In this document: piece by piece, positions 31,448-46,962 of the stretch
How positions within the stretch are numbered: position 1 is the stretch's first letter
How the letters are laid out: the number at the start of each line of letters is the position of its first letter
NCBI RefSeq assembly: GCF_050947335.1
Contig: NW_027473343.1
Coordinates: forward strand, 124,001-188,000
Direction of reading: 5' to 3'
Origin: Megachile rotundata
Taxonomy: Eukaryota; Arthropoda; Insecta; Hymenoptera; Megachilidae
DNA length: 64,000 bases
Position numbers and translations under genes: made by a program
The notes under the pieces: generated by a model
What the model was told of the DNA's origin: nothing
The model's input: the letters and a program-made list of their open reading frames with translations, nothing else
Databases searched by the model: none

Positions 31448-33363
31448 CCAAAATACAATCTCCCAAATACAATCATACAATCACAATCATACAATCATAA
31501 TCATACAATTACAATCATACATCACAATCATACAATCACAATCATACAATCGCAATCATACAACTACCATCACCCAAATACAATCATACAATCACAATCA
31601 TGCAATCACAATTATACAATCCCATTCATACAATCGCAATCTTACAATCGCAATCATACAATCACAATCATACAATCACAAAAATACAATCATAATCATA
31701 CAATCACAATCATACAATCGCAATCATACAATCACAATCGTACTATCACAATCATACAATCACAATCATACAATCACAATCATACATTCAAAGTCATGCA
31801 ATCACAATCATACAATCACAATCATGCAATCACAATCGTACAATCGCAATCATACAATCACAATCATACAATCACAATCACACTACCGCAATCATACAAT
31901 CACAATCATACAATCACAATCATGCAATCACAATCATACAATCCCATTCATACAATCGCAATCTTACAATCACAATCATACAATCACAATCTTACAATCA
32001 CAATCATACAATCACAAAAATACAATCATAATCATACAATCACAATCATACAATCGCAATCATACAATCACAATCATACTATCACAATCATACAATCACA
32101 ATCATAAAATCACAATCATACATTCAAAGTCATGCAATCACAATCATACAATCACAATCATACAATCACAATCATGCAATCACAATCGTACAATCACAAT
32201 CGTACAATCACAATCGCACAATCACAATCGCACAATCACAATCATACAATCACAGTCATACAATCACAATCATACAATCACAATCATACTATCACAATCA
32301 TACAATCACAATCATACAATCACAATCATACAATCAATATCATACAATCACAATCATACAATCACAATCATGCAAACACAATCATACAATCACAATCATA
32401 CTATCACAATCATACAATCACAATCATGCAATCACAATCGTACAATCACAATCGTACAATCATAATCGCACAATCACAATCGCACAATCACAATCATACA
32501 ATCACAGTCATACAATCACAATCATACAATCACAATCATACTATCACAATCATACAATCACAATCATACAATCACAATCATACAATCAATATCATACAAT
32601 CACAATCATACAATCACAATCATGCATCACAATCATACAATCACAATCATACTATCACAATCATACAATCACAATCATACAATCACAATCATACATTCAA
32701 AGTCATGCAATCACAATCATACAATCACAATCATGCAATCACAATCGTGCAATCACAATCGTACAATCACAATCGCACAATCACAATCGCACAATCACAA
32801 TCATACAATCACAGTCATACAATCACAATCATACATTCACAATCATACTATCACAATCATATAATCACAATCATACAATCACAATCATACAATCAATATC
32901 ATACCATCACAATCATACAATCACAATCATGCAATCACAATCATACAATCGCTTTCATACAATCGCAATCATACAATCACAATCATACAATCATAATCAT
33001 ACAATCGCAATCATACAATCGCAATCATACAATCGCAATCATACAATCACAATCATACTATCGCAATCATACAATCACAATCATACAATCACAATCATAC
33101 AATCACAATCATACAATCACAATCATACAATTACAATCATACAATCACAATCATACAATCACAATCATACAATCACAATCATACAATCACAATCATACAA
33201 TCACAATCATACAATCACAATCATACAATCACAATCATACAATCACAATCATACAATCACAATCATGCAATCACAATCATGCAATCACAATCATACAATC
33301 ACAATCATACAATCACAATCATACAATCACAATCATACAATCGCAATCCTACAATTACAATCT
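31448..33363. repeat. Domain A period 12 (1,916 bp)
   Basis: It repeats much of period 11. The CATGCATCACAAT contraction recurs at 32,624, 3,049 bp after 29,575, with the same flanking CpG modules and the same ATCATAATCGCAC variant. It has two contractions (31,520, 32,624). A run of pure consensus units precedes the last domain A marker at 33,364. Confidence 0.75.
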
Positions 33364-33364
33364 C

Positions 33365-36220
33365 CAAAATACAATCTCCCAAATACAATCATACAATCAC
33401 AATCATACAATCATAATCATACAATCACAATCATACAATCACAATCATACAATCACAATCATACAATCAAAATCTTACAATCACAATCATACTATCACAA
33501 TCATACAATCACAATCATACAATCACAATCATACTATCACAATCGTACAATCACAATCATACAATCACAATCATACAATCACAGTCATACAATCACAATC
33601 CTACAATCACTATCATACTATCACAATCATACAATCACAATCATACAATCACAATCATACAATCACAATCATACATACAAAATCATGCAATCTCAATCAT
33701 ACAATCACAAACATGCAATCACAATCATACAATCATAATCATACAATGACAATCATACAATCATAATCATACAATCACAATCATACAATCACAATCATAC
33801 AATCACAATCATACAATCACAATCATACAATCACAATCATACAATCACAATCATACAATCACAATCATACAATCACAATCATACAATCGCAATCATACAA
33901 TTACAATCTCCCAAATACAATCTTACAATCACAATCATGCAATCACAATCATACAATCGCATTCATACAATCGCAATCATACAATCACAATCATACAATC
34001 ACAATCATACAATCACAATCACACAATCACAAAAATACAATCATAATCATACAATCACAATCGTACAATCGCAATCATACAATTACAATCTCCCAAATAC
34101 AATCATACAATCACAATCATGCAATCACTGTCATACAATCACACTCATATAATCACAATCATACAATCACAGTCATACAATCAAAATCATACAATCGCAA
34201 TCATACGATCACAATCATACGATCACAATCATTGAATCACAATCATACAATCACAATCATACAAAAACAATCATACAATCACAATCATACAATCACAATC
34301 ATACAATCACAATCATACAATCACAATCATACAATCGCAATCATACAATCACAATCATACCATCGCAATCATACGATCACAATCATACAATCACAATCAT
34401 ACAATCACAACCATACAATCACAATCATACAAACACAATCATACAGTCACAATCATACAATCACAATCATACAATCGCAAGCATACAATCACAATCATAC
34501 AATCACAATCATACAATCACAATCATACAATCGCGAACATACAATTACAATCTCCCAAATACAATCATACAATCACAATCATGCAATCACAATCATACAA
34601 TCACAATCATACAATCGCAACCATACAATCACAATCATACTATCACAATCATAAAATCACAATCATGCAATCACAATCATACAATCATAATCAGACAATG
34701 ACAATCATACAATCACAATCATACAATCACAATCATACTATCGCAATCTTACAATCACAATCATACTATCACAATCAAACAATCACAATCATACAATCAC
34801 AATCATACAATCGCGAACATACAATTACAATCTCCCAAATACAATCATACAATCACAATCATGCAATCACAATCATACAATCACAATCATACAATCGCAA
34901 CCATACAATCACAATCATACTATCACAATCATAAAATCACAATCATGCAATCACAATCATACAATCATAATCAGACAATGACAATCATACAATCACAATC
35001 ATACAATCACAATCATACTATCGCAATTTTACAATCACAATCATACTATCACAATCAAACAATCACAATCATACTATCACAATCATACAATCACAATCAT
35101 ACAATCACAATCATACAATCACAATCATACATACAAAATCATGCAATCTCAATCATACAATCACAATCATGCCATCACAATCATACAATCATAATCATAC
35201 AATGACAATCAACCAATCATAATCATACAATCACAATCATACAATCACAATCATACAGTCACAATCGTACAATCACAATCGCACAATCACAATCATACTA
35301 TCACAGTCATACAATCACAATCATACAATCACAATCATACTATCACAATCATACAATCACAATCATACAATCACAATCATACCATCACAGTCATTCAATC
35401 ATAATCATACAATCACAATCACACAATCACAATCGTACAATCACAATCGCACAACCACAATCATACAATCACAGTCATACAATCACAATCATACAATCAC
35501 AATCATACTATCAAAATCATACAATCACAATCATACAATCACAATCATACAATCACAATCATACAATCACAGTCATACAATCACAATCATACAATCACAA
35601 TCATACAATCACAATCATACAATCACAATCATACAATCACAATCATACAATCACAATCATACAATCACAATCATACAATCACAATCATACAATCACAATC
35701 ATACAATCACAATCATACATACAAAATCATGAAATCTCAATCATACAATCACAAAAATACAATCATAATCATACAATCACAATCATACAATCGCAATCAT
35801 ACAATCACAATCATACTATCACAATCATACAATCACAATCATACAATCACAATCATACATTCAAAGTCATGCAATCACAATCATACAATCACAATCATGC
35901 AATCACAATCGTACAATCACAATCGTACAATCACAATCGAACAATCACAATCGCACAATCACAATCATACAATCACGGTCATACAATCACAATCATACTA
36001 TCACAATCATACAATCACAATCATACAATCACAATCATACAATCCCAATCATACTAACACACTCATACAATCGCAATCATACAATTACAATCTCCCAAAT
36101 ACAATCTCCCAAATACAATCATACAATCACAATCATACAATCAAAATCATACAATCACAATCATACAATCACAATCATACAATCACAATCATACAATTAC
36201 AATCATACAATCGCAATCAT
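33365..36220. repeat. Linker between domains A and B, unbroken 14-bp register
   Basis: These 2,856 bp are exactly 204 units with no contraction and no 20-bp unit. Variants are mixed: ACAATTACAATCTCCC near 33,900 and 34,080, rare forms such as CATTGAATC near 34,230 and ACAAAAACAATC near 34,262, a 280-bp duplication, ACATACAAAATCATG near 35,117 and 35,714, and one CpG module near 35,908. The zone has neither the domain A marker nor the domain B marker. Confidence 0.75.
34511..35070. repeat. 280-bp tandem duplication with a TCGCGA-bearing unit
   Basis: The rare string TCGCGAACAT occurs at 34,531 and 34,811 and nowhere else that I found. The offset is 20 units. The copies share ACAATTACAATCTCCC, TCGCAACCATAC, CATAAAATC and ATAATCAGACAATGAC. 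One difference was seen: TCGCAATCTTAC near 34,741 against TCGCAATTTTAC near 35,021. Boundaries are approximate. Confidence 0.8.
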
Positions 36221-37011
36221 ACACCCACAATCAGACAATTACAATCAAAATCATACAATCGCAATCTTACGATCACAATCGTTCAATCACAATCATACAA
36301 TCACAATCATACAATAACAATCATACAATCACAATCATAAAATCACAATCATACAATCACAATCATACAATCACAATCATACCATCACAATCATACCATC
36401 ACAATCATACGATCACAACATACGATCACAATCATACCATCACAATCATACAATCACAGTCATACAATCACAGTCATACGATCACAATCATACAAACACA
36501 ATCATACAATCACAATCATACTATCACAATCATGCAATCACAATCATACAATCAATATCATACAATCTCAATCATACAATCACAATCATGCAATCACAAT
36601 CATACAATCGCATTCATACAATCGCAATCATACAATCACAATCATACAATCACAATCGTACAACCACAATCATACAATCACAATCATACAATCACAATCA
36701 TACAATCACAATCATACAATCACAAAAATACAATCATAATCATACAATCACAATCATACAATCGCAATCATTCAATCACAATCATACAATCATAATCATA
36801 CAATCACAATCATACGATCGCAATCATACAATCACAATCATACCATCACAATCATACAATCACAATCATACAATCACAATCATACAATTACAATCATACA
36901 TCACAATCATACAATCACAATCATACAATCGCAATCATACAACTACCATCACCCAAATACAATCATACAATCACAATCATACAATCACAATCATACAATC
37001 ACAATCATACA
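36221..37011. repeat. Entry segment of domain B
   Basis: It holds the first domain B marker, several ACCATCAC units, a rare one-base contraction in a different unit (ATCACAACATAC near 36,411), CAATATCATAC, CGCATTCATAC near 36,608, ACGATCGC and a contraction cassette at about 36,870-36,960. In that cassette the usual CATAATC unit is replaced by a consensus unit. Confidence 0.7.
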
Positions 37012-40000
37012 ATCACAATCAGACAATCACAATCATACAGTCACAATCATACAATCACAGTCATATAATCACAGTCATACAATCACAATCATAGTATCAC
37101 TATCATACAATCACAATCATACAGTCACAATCATACAATCACAACCATACAATCATAATCATACAATCACAATAATACAATCATAATCATACAATCACAA
37201 TAATACAATCATAATCATACAATCACAATCACACAATCGCAATCATACAATCACAATCATACAATCACAGTCATACAATCACAGTCATACAATCACAATC
37301 ATACAATCACAATCATACAGTCACAATCATACAATCACAATCATACAATCACAATCATTCTATCGCAATCATACAATCACAATCATACCATCATAATCAT
37401 ACAATCACAACCATACAATCATAATCATACAATCACAATAATACAATCATAATCATACAATCACAATAATACAATCATAATCATACAATCACAATCATAC
37501 AATCGCAATCATACAATCACAATCATACAATCCCAATCATACTAACACACTCATACAATCGCAATCATACAATTACAATCTCCCAAATACAATCTCCCAA
37601 ATACAATCATACAATCACAATCATACAATCAAAATCATACAATCACAATCATACAATCACAATCATACAATCACAATCATACAATCGCAATCATACACCC
37701 ACAATCAGACAATTACAATCAAAATCATACAATCGCAATCTTACGATCACAATCATTCAATCACAATCATACAATCACAATCATACAATCACAATCATAC
37801 AATAACAATCATACAATCACAATCATACAATCACAATCGTACAATCACAATCGTACAATCACAATCGAACAATCACAATCGCACAATCACAATCATACAA
37901 TCACGGTCATACAATCACAATCATACAATCACAATCATACTATCACAATCATACAATCGCAATCATACAATCACAATCATACAATCACAATCATACAATC
38001 ACAATCATACTATCACAATCATAAAATCGCAATCATACAACCACAATCAGACAATCACAATCATACAGTCACAATCATACAATCACAGTCATATAATCAC
38101 AGTCATACAATCACAATCATAGTATCACTATCATACAATCACAATCATACAGTCACAATCATACAATCACAACCATACAATCATAATCATACAATCACAA
38201 TAATACAATCATAATCATACAATCACAATAATACAATCATAATCATACAATCACAATCACACAATCGCAATCATACAATCACAATCATACAATCACAGTC
38301 ATACAATCACAGTCATACAATCACAATCATACAATCACAATCATACAGTCACAATCATACAATCACAATCATACAATCACAATCATTCTATCGCAATCAT
38401 ACAATCACAATCATACCATCACAATCATACAATCACAACCATACAATCATAATCATACAATCACAATAATACAATCATAATCATACAATCACAATAATAC
38501 AATCATAATCATACAATCACAATCATACAATCGCAATCATACAATCACAATCATACAATCCCAATCATACTAACACACTCATACAATCGCAATCATACAA
38601 TTACAATCTCCCAAATACAATCTCCCAAATACAATCATACAATCACAATCATACAATCAAAATCATACAATCACAATCATACAATCACAATCATACAATC
38701 ACAATCATACAATCGCAATCATACACCCACAATCAGACAATTACAATCAAAATCATACAATCGCAATCTTACGATCACAATCATTCAATCACAATCATAC
38801 AATCACAATCATACAATCACAATCATACAATAACAATCATACAATCACAATCATACAATCACAATCGTACAATCACAATCGTACAATCACAATCGAACAA
38901 TCACAATCGCACAATCACAATCATACAATCACGGTCATACAATCACAATCATACAATCACAATCATACTATCACAATCATACAATCACAATCATACAATC
39001 ACAATCATACAATCAATATTATACAATCACAATCATACAATCACAATCATGCAATCACAATCATACAATCACAATCATACTATCACAATCATACAATCAC
39101 AATCATACAATCACAATCATACAATCACAATCATACATTCAAAGTCATGCAATCTCAATCATACAATCACAATCATGCAATCACAATCGTACAATCACAA
39201 TCGTACAATCACAATCATACAATCACAATCATACAATCACAATCGTACAATGACAATCATACAATCACAATCATACAATCACAATCATACAATCACAATC
39301 ATGCAATCACAATCATACAATCACAATCATACTATCACAATCATACAATCACAATCATACAATCACAATCATACAATCACAATCATACATTCAAAGTCAT
39401 GCAATCTCAATCATACAATCACAATCATGCAATCACAATCGTACAATCACAATCGTACAATCACAATCATACAATCACAATCATACAGTCACAATCATAC
39501 AATCACAGTCATATAATCACAGTCATACAATCACAATCATAGTATCACTATCATACAATCACAATCATACAGTCACAATCATACAATCACAACCATACAA
39601 TCATAATCATACAATCACAATAATACAATCATAATCATACAATCACAATAATACAATCATAATCATACAATCACAATCACACAATCGCAATCATACAATC
39701 ACAATCATACAATCACAGTCATACAATCACAGTCATACAATCACAATCATACAATCACAATCATACAGTCACAATCATACAATCACAATCATACAATCAC
39801 AATCATTCTATCGCAATCATACAATCACAATCATACCATCACAATCATACAATCACAACCATACAATCATAATCATACAATCACAATAATACAATCATAA
39901 TCATACAATCACAATAATACAATCATAATCATACAATCACAATCATACAATCGCAATCATACAATCACAATCATACAATCCCAATCATACTAACACACTC

Positions 40001-40330
40001 ATACAATCGCAATCATACAATTACAATCTCCCAAATACAATCTCCCAAATACAATCATACAATCACAATCATACAATCAAAATCATACAATCACAATCAT
40101 ACAATCACAATCATACAATCACAATCATACAATCGCAATCATACACCCACAATCAGACAATTACAATCAAAATCATACAATCGCAATCTTACGATCACAA
40201 TCATTCAATCACAATCATACAATCACAATCATACAATCACAATCATACAATAACAATCATACAATCACAATCATACAATCACAATCATACAATCACAATC
40301 ATACAATCACAGAAATACAATCATAATCAT
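37012..40330. repeat. 1,028-bp HOR series (three copies, one with a 392-bp insertion)
   Basis: The rare string ATAGTATCAC occurs at 37,091, 38,119 and 39,539, and the 20-bp marker follows each at exactly 604 bp. Copy 1 runs from about 37,012 to 38,039. Copy 2 has 392 bp (28 units) more between its marker and the next start, including a 252-bp local duplication of the CATTCAAAGTCATGC cassette (39,141 and 39,393). All copies share triple CATAATCATACAATCAC / AATAATAC runs and ACTAACACACTC. Copy 1 has ACCATCATAATC near 37,387 where copies 2 and 3 have ACCATCACAATC. Confidence 0.8.
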
Positions 40331-41540
40331 ACAATCACAATCATACAATCGCAATCATTCAATCACAATCATACAATCATAATCATACAATCACAATCAT
40401 ACGATCGCAATCATACAATCACAATCATACCATCACAATCATACAATCAAAATCATACAATCATACTATCAATCAATGATCATACAATCTCCCAAATACA
40501 ATCATACAATCACAATCATACAATCACAATCATACAATCACAATCATACAATCACAATCATACTATCACAATTATACAATCCGAATCATACAATCACAAT
40601 CATACAATAATAATCATACAATCACAATCATACAATCACAGTCATACAATCACAATCTTACAATCACAATCATACTATCACAATCATACAATCATAATCA
40701 TACAATCACAATCATACAATCACAATCGTACAATCACAATCGTACAATCACAATCGCACAATCACAATCATACAATCACAGTCATACAAACACAATCATA
40801 CAATCACAATCATACGATCGCAATCATACAATCACAATCATACCATCACAATCATACAATCACAATCATACAATCATAATCATACAATTACAATCATACA
40901 TCACAATCATACAATCACAATCATACAATCGCAATCATACAACTACAATCTCCCAAATACAATCTCCCAAATACAATCATACAATCACAATCATACAATC
41001 ACAATCATACAATCACAATCATACAATCACAGTCATATAATCACAGTCATACAATCACAATCATACTATCACTATCATACAATCACAATCATACAATCAC
41101 AGTCATACAATCGCAATCATACAATCACAATCATACCATCACAATCATACAATCACAGTCATACAATCACAGTCATACAATCACAATCATACAATCACAA
41201 TCATACAGTCACAATCATACAATCACAATCATACAATCACAATCATTCTATCGCAATCATACAATCCCAATCATACCATCACAATCATACAATCACAACC
41301 ATACAATCATAATCATACAATCACAATAATACAATCATAATCATACAATCACAATCATACAATCGCAATCATACAATCCCAATCATACTAACACACTCAT
41401 ACAATCGCAATCATACAATTACAATCTCCCAAATACAATCTCCCAAATACAATCATACAATCACAATCATACAATCAAAATCATACAATCACAATCATAC
41501 AATCACAATCATACAATCACAATCATACAATCGCAATCAT
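40143..41540. repeat. Domain B period with an irregular junction (1,398 bp)
   Basis: It starts like copy 3 of the 1,028-bp series, then passes through ACAGAAATAC, CATTCAATC and ACGATCGC units into the irregular junction near 40,470. After it come rare variants (ATCCGAATC, ACAATAATAATC near 40,571-40,613), one CpG module, a contraction cassette at about 40,869-40,970 and the CATATAATC / ATCACTATC block. Confidence 0.7.
40452..40500. repeat. Irregular junction, the one non-standard register break
   Basis: After an ACAATCAAAATCAT unit the sequence reads CATACTATCAATCAATGATC and then joins part-way into an ATCTCCCAAATAC unit. Relative to the surrounding register this interval is three units plus about 7 bp, neither a one-base contraction nor a hexamer gain. 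I found no second copy. It looks like a join between two array segments made at a poor match, or a local rearrangement. Confidence 0.75.
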
Positions 41541-44500
41541 ACACTCACAATCACACAATTACAATCAAAATCATACAATCGCAATCTTACGATCACAATC
41601 ATACAATCACAATCATACAATCACAATCATACAATCACAGTCATACAATCACAATCTTACAATCACAATCATACAATCACAATCATACAATCACAGTCAT
41701 ACAATTACAGTCATACAATCACAATCTTACAATCACAATCATACATTCAAAATCATGCAATCACAATCATACAATCACAATCATACATTCAAAGTCATGC
41801 AATCACAATCATACAATCACAATCATGCAATCACAATCGTACAATCACAATCGTACAATCACAATCGCACAATCACAATCGCACAATCACAATCATACAA
41901 TCACAGTCATACAATCACAATCATACAATCACAATCATACTATCACAATCATACAATCACAATCATACAATCACAATCATACAATCAATATCATACAATC
42001 TCAATCATACAATCACAATCATGCAATCACAATCATACAATCGCATTCATACAATCGCAACCATACAATCACAATCATACAATCACAATCGTACAACCAC
42101 AATCATACAATCACAATCATACAATCACAGTCATACAATCACAATCATACAATCACAGTCATACGATCACAATCATACAAACACAATCATACAATCACAA
42201 TCATACAATCACAATCATGCAATCACAATCATACAATCACAACCATACATTCAAAGTCATGCAATCACAATCATACAATCACAATCATGCAATCACAATC
42301 GTACAATCACAATCGCACAATCACAATCGCACAATCACAGTCATACAATCACAGTCATACAATCACAATCATACAATCACAATCATACTATCACAATCAT
42401 AAAATCACAATCATAAAATCACAATCATACAATCACAATCATACAATCAATATCATACAATCTCAATCATACAATCACAATCATGCAATCACAATCATAC
42501 AATCGCATTCATACAATCGCAATCATACAATCACAATCATACAATCACAATCGTACAACCACAATCATACAATCGCAATCATACAATCACAATCATACAA
42601 TCACAATCATACAATCACAAAAATACAATCATAATCATACAATCACAATCATACAATCGCAATCATTCAATCACAATCATACAATCATAATCATACAATC
42701 ACAATCATACGATCGCAATCATACAATCACAATCATACCATCACAATCATACAATCACAATCATACAATCATAATCATACAATTACAATCATACATCACA
42801 ATCATACAATCACAATCATACAATCGCAATCATACAACTACCATCACCCAAATACAATCATACAATCACAATCATACAATCACAATCATACAATCACAAT
42901 CATACAATCACAATCAGACAGTCACAATCATACAGTCACAATCATACAATCACAGTCATATAATCACAGTCATACAATCACAATCATACTATCGCTATCA
43001 TACAATCACAATCATACAATCACAGTCATACAATCGCAATCATACAATCACAATCATACCATCACAATCATACAATCACAGTCATACAATCACAGTCATA
43101 CAATCACAATCATACAATCACAATCATACAGTCACAATCATACAATCACAATCATACAATCACAATCATTCTATCGCAATCATACAATCACAATCATACC
43201 ATCACAATCATACAATCACAACCATACAATCATAATCATACAATCACAATAATACAATCATAATCATACAATCACAATAATGCAATCATAATCATACAAT
43301 CACAATCATACAATCGCAATCATACAATCACAATCATACAATCCCAATCATACAATCACAATCATACAATCGCAATCATACACCCACAATCAGACAATTA
43401 CAATCAAAATCATACAATCGCAATCTTACGATCACAATCATTCAATCACAATCATACAATCACAATCATACAATAACAATCATACAATCACAATCATACA
43501 ATCACAATCATACAATCACAATCATACAATCACAATCATACAATCACAATCATACAATCACAATCATACAATCACAATCATACGATCACAATCATACAAT
43601 CACAATCATACCATCACAATCATACAATCACAGTCATACAATCACAGTCATACGATCACAATCATACAAACACAATCATACAATCACAATCATACAATCA
43701 CAATCATGCAATCACAATCATACAATCGCAATCATACAATCACAATCATACTATCACAATCATAAAATCACAATCATGCAATCACAATCATACAATCATA
43801 ATCAGACAATGACAATCATACAATCACAATCATACAATCACAATCATACAATCACAATCATACAATCACAGTCATACAATCACAATCTTACAAGCACAAT
43901 CATACAATCACAATCATACAATCACAATCATACAATCACAATCATAAAATCACAGTCATACAATCACAATCTTACAATCACAATCATACAATCACAGTCA
44001 TACAATTACAGTCATACAATCACAATCTTACAATCACAATCATACATTCAAAATCATGCAATCACAATCATACAATCACAATCATACATTCAAAGTCATG
44101 CAATCACAATCATACAATCACAATCATGCAATCACAATCGTACAATCACAATCGTACAATCACAATCGCACAATCACAATCGCACAATCGCAATCATACA
44201 ATCACAGTCATACAATCACAATCATACAATCACAATCATACTATCACAATCATACAATCACAATCATACAATCACAATCATACAATCAATATCATACAAT
44301 CTCAATCATACAATCACAATCATACAATCACAATCATACAATCACAATCATACAATCACAATCAGACAATCACAATCATACAGTCACAATCATACAATCA
44401 CAGTCATATAATCACAGTCATACAATCACAATCATACTATCACTATCATACAATCACAATCATACAATCACAGTCATACAATCGCAATCATACAATCACA

Positions 44501-44967
44501 ATCATACCATCACAATCATACAATCACAGTCATACAATCACAGTCATACAATCACAATCATACAATCACAATCATACAGTCACAATCATACAGTCACAAT
44601 CATACAATCACAATCATTCTATCGCAATCATACAATCACAATCATACCATCACAATCATACAATCACAACCATACAATCATAATCATACAATCACAATAA
44701 TACAATCATAATCATACAATCACAATAATACAATCATAATCATACAATCGCAATCATACAATCGCAATCATACAATCACAATCATACAATCCCAATCATA
44801 CTAACACACTCATACAATCGCAATCATACAATTACAATCTCCCAAATACAATCTCTCAAATACAATCATACAATCACAATCATACAATCAAAATCATACA
44901 ATCACAATCATACAATCACAATCATACAATCACAATCATACAATCACAATCATACAATCGCAATCAT
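41541..44967. repeat. Two domain B periods (1,839 + 1,588 bp) related to 47.3-50.6 kb
   Basis: The segment around 42,483-43,235 recurs at 48,240 (+5,757 bp) and that around 43,776-44,060 at 49,505 (+5,729 bp). The 28-bp change of offset is two units. The segment around 44,405-45,240 recurs at +5,617 bp. CpG modules lie near 41,838, 42,299 and 44,139. The marker at 41,541 has the private form ACACTCACAATCAC. Confidence 0.7.
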
Positions 44968-46962
44968 ACACCCACAATCAGACAATTACAATCAAAATCA
45001 TACAATCGCAATCTTACGATCACAATCATTCAATCACAATCATACAATCACAATCATACAATAACAATCATACAATCACAATCATACAATCACAATCATA
45101 CAATCACAATCATACAATCACAATCATACAATCACAATCATACGATCACAATCATACAATCACAATCATACCATCACAATCATACAATCACAGTCATACA
45201 ATCACAGTCATACGATCACAATCATACAAACACAATCATACAATCACAATCATACAATCACAATCATGCAATCACAATCATACAATCGCAATCATACAAT
45301 CACAATCATACTATCACAATCATAAAATCACAATCATGCAATCACAATCATACAATCATAATCAGACAATGACAATCATACAATCACAATCATGCAATCA
45401 CAATCGTACAATCACAATCGCACAATCACAATCGCACAATCACAATCGCACAATCACAATCATACAATCACAGTCATACAATCACAATCATACAATCACA
45501 ATCATACTATCACAATCATACAATCACAAGCATACAATCACAATCATACAATCAATATCATACAATCTCAATCATACAATCACAATCATGCAATCACAAT
45601 CATACAATCGCATTCATACAATCGCAATCATACAATCACAATCGTACAATCACAATCGTACAACCACAATCATACAATCACAATCATACAATCACAATCA
45701 TACAATCACAATCATACAATCACAGAAATACAATCATAATCATACAATCACAATCATACAATCGCAATCATTCAATCACAATCATACAATCATAATCATA
45801 CAATCACAATCATACGATCGCAATCATACAATCACAATCATACCATCACAATCATACAATCACAATCATACAATCATAATCATACAATTACAATCATACA
45901 TCACAATCATACAATCACAATCATACAATCGCAATCATACAACTACCATCACCCAAATACAATCATACGATCACAATCATACAATCACAATCATACAATC
46001 ACAATCATACAATCACAATCATACAATCACAATCATACAATCACAATCATACAATCACAATCATACAATCATAATCATACAATTACAATCATACATCACA
46101 ATCATACAATCACACTCATACAATCGCAATCATACAACTACAATCTCCCAAATACAATCTCCCAAATACAATCATACAATCACAATCATACAATCACAAA
46201 CATACAATCACAATCATACTATCACAATCATACAATCACAACCATACAATCACAATCATACAATCACAATCATACAATCACAATCATACAATCACAATCA
46301 TACAATCATAATCATACAATTACAATCATACATCACAATCATACAATCACACTCATACAATCGCAATCATACAATTACAATCTCCCAAATACAATCTCCC
46401 AAATACAATCATACAATCACAATCATACAATCAAAATCATACAATCACAATCATACAATCACAATCATACAATCGCAATCATACACAAACAATCAGACAA
46501 TTACAATCAAAATCATACAATAGCAATCTTACGATCACAATCATTCAATCACAATCATACAATCACAATCATAAAATAACAATCATACAATCACAATCAT
46601 ACAATCACAATCATACAATCACAATCATACAATCACAATCATACAATCACAATCATACAATCATAATCATACAATTACAATCATACATCACAATCATACA
46701 ATCACACTCATACAATCGCAATCATACAACTACAATCTCCCAAATACAATCTCCCAAATACAATCATACAATCACAATCATACAATCACAAACATACAAT
46801 CACAATCATACTATCACAATCATACAATCACATCCATACAATCACAATCATACAATCACAATCATACAATCACAATCATACAATCACAATCATACAATCA
46901 TAATCATACAATTACAATCATACATCACAATCATACAATCACAATCATACAATCGCAATCAT
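44968..46962. repeat. Domain B periods with clustered contraction cassettes
   Basis: Five one-base contractions lie close together (about 45,898, 46,093, 46,330, 46,688, 46,921), each after a CATAATC / ACAATTAC pair. The 480-bp period at 46,483-46,962 is the shortest in domain B. Rare forms are ACACTCATAC, ACAAACATAC, ACACAAACAATCAG and TAGCAATC. Much of 45,336-46,570 recurs near 59,056-60,290 at exactly +13,720 bp (980 units). Confidence 0.75.

Larger units (their letters stand above)
1..33364. repeat. Domain A: HORs marked by the CCAAAATAC variant
   Basis: The marker run ATCTCCAAAATACAATCTCC occurs 13 times, the first C of CCAAAATAC lying at 101, 2,814, 4,533, 7,218, 9,287, 11,748, 16,337, 20,692, 21,965, 25,336, 28,217, 31,448 and 33,364. 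It is usually preceded by two CAGTCAT units and a TCGCAATCCTAC unit. The marker spacings are 2,713, 1,719, 2,685, 2,069, 2,461, 4,589, 4,355, 1,273, 3,371, 2,881, 3,231 and 1,916 bp. The first four periods share the same order of variants. Later ones are mosaics of the same cassettes with extra material. The marker is then absent until 61,843. Confidence 0.85.

Noticed and set aside
40466..40485. Possible regulatory element at the irregular ATCAATCAATGATC string
   Set aside because: It resembles a PBX-type site, but it is a single occurrence at a repeat join, and no nearby gene or other evidence supports a function.
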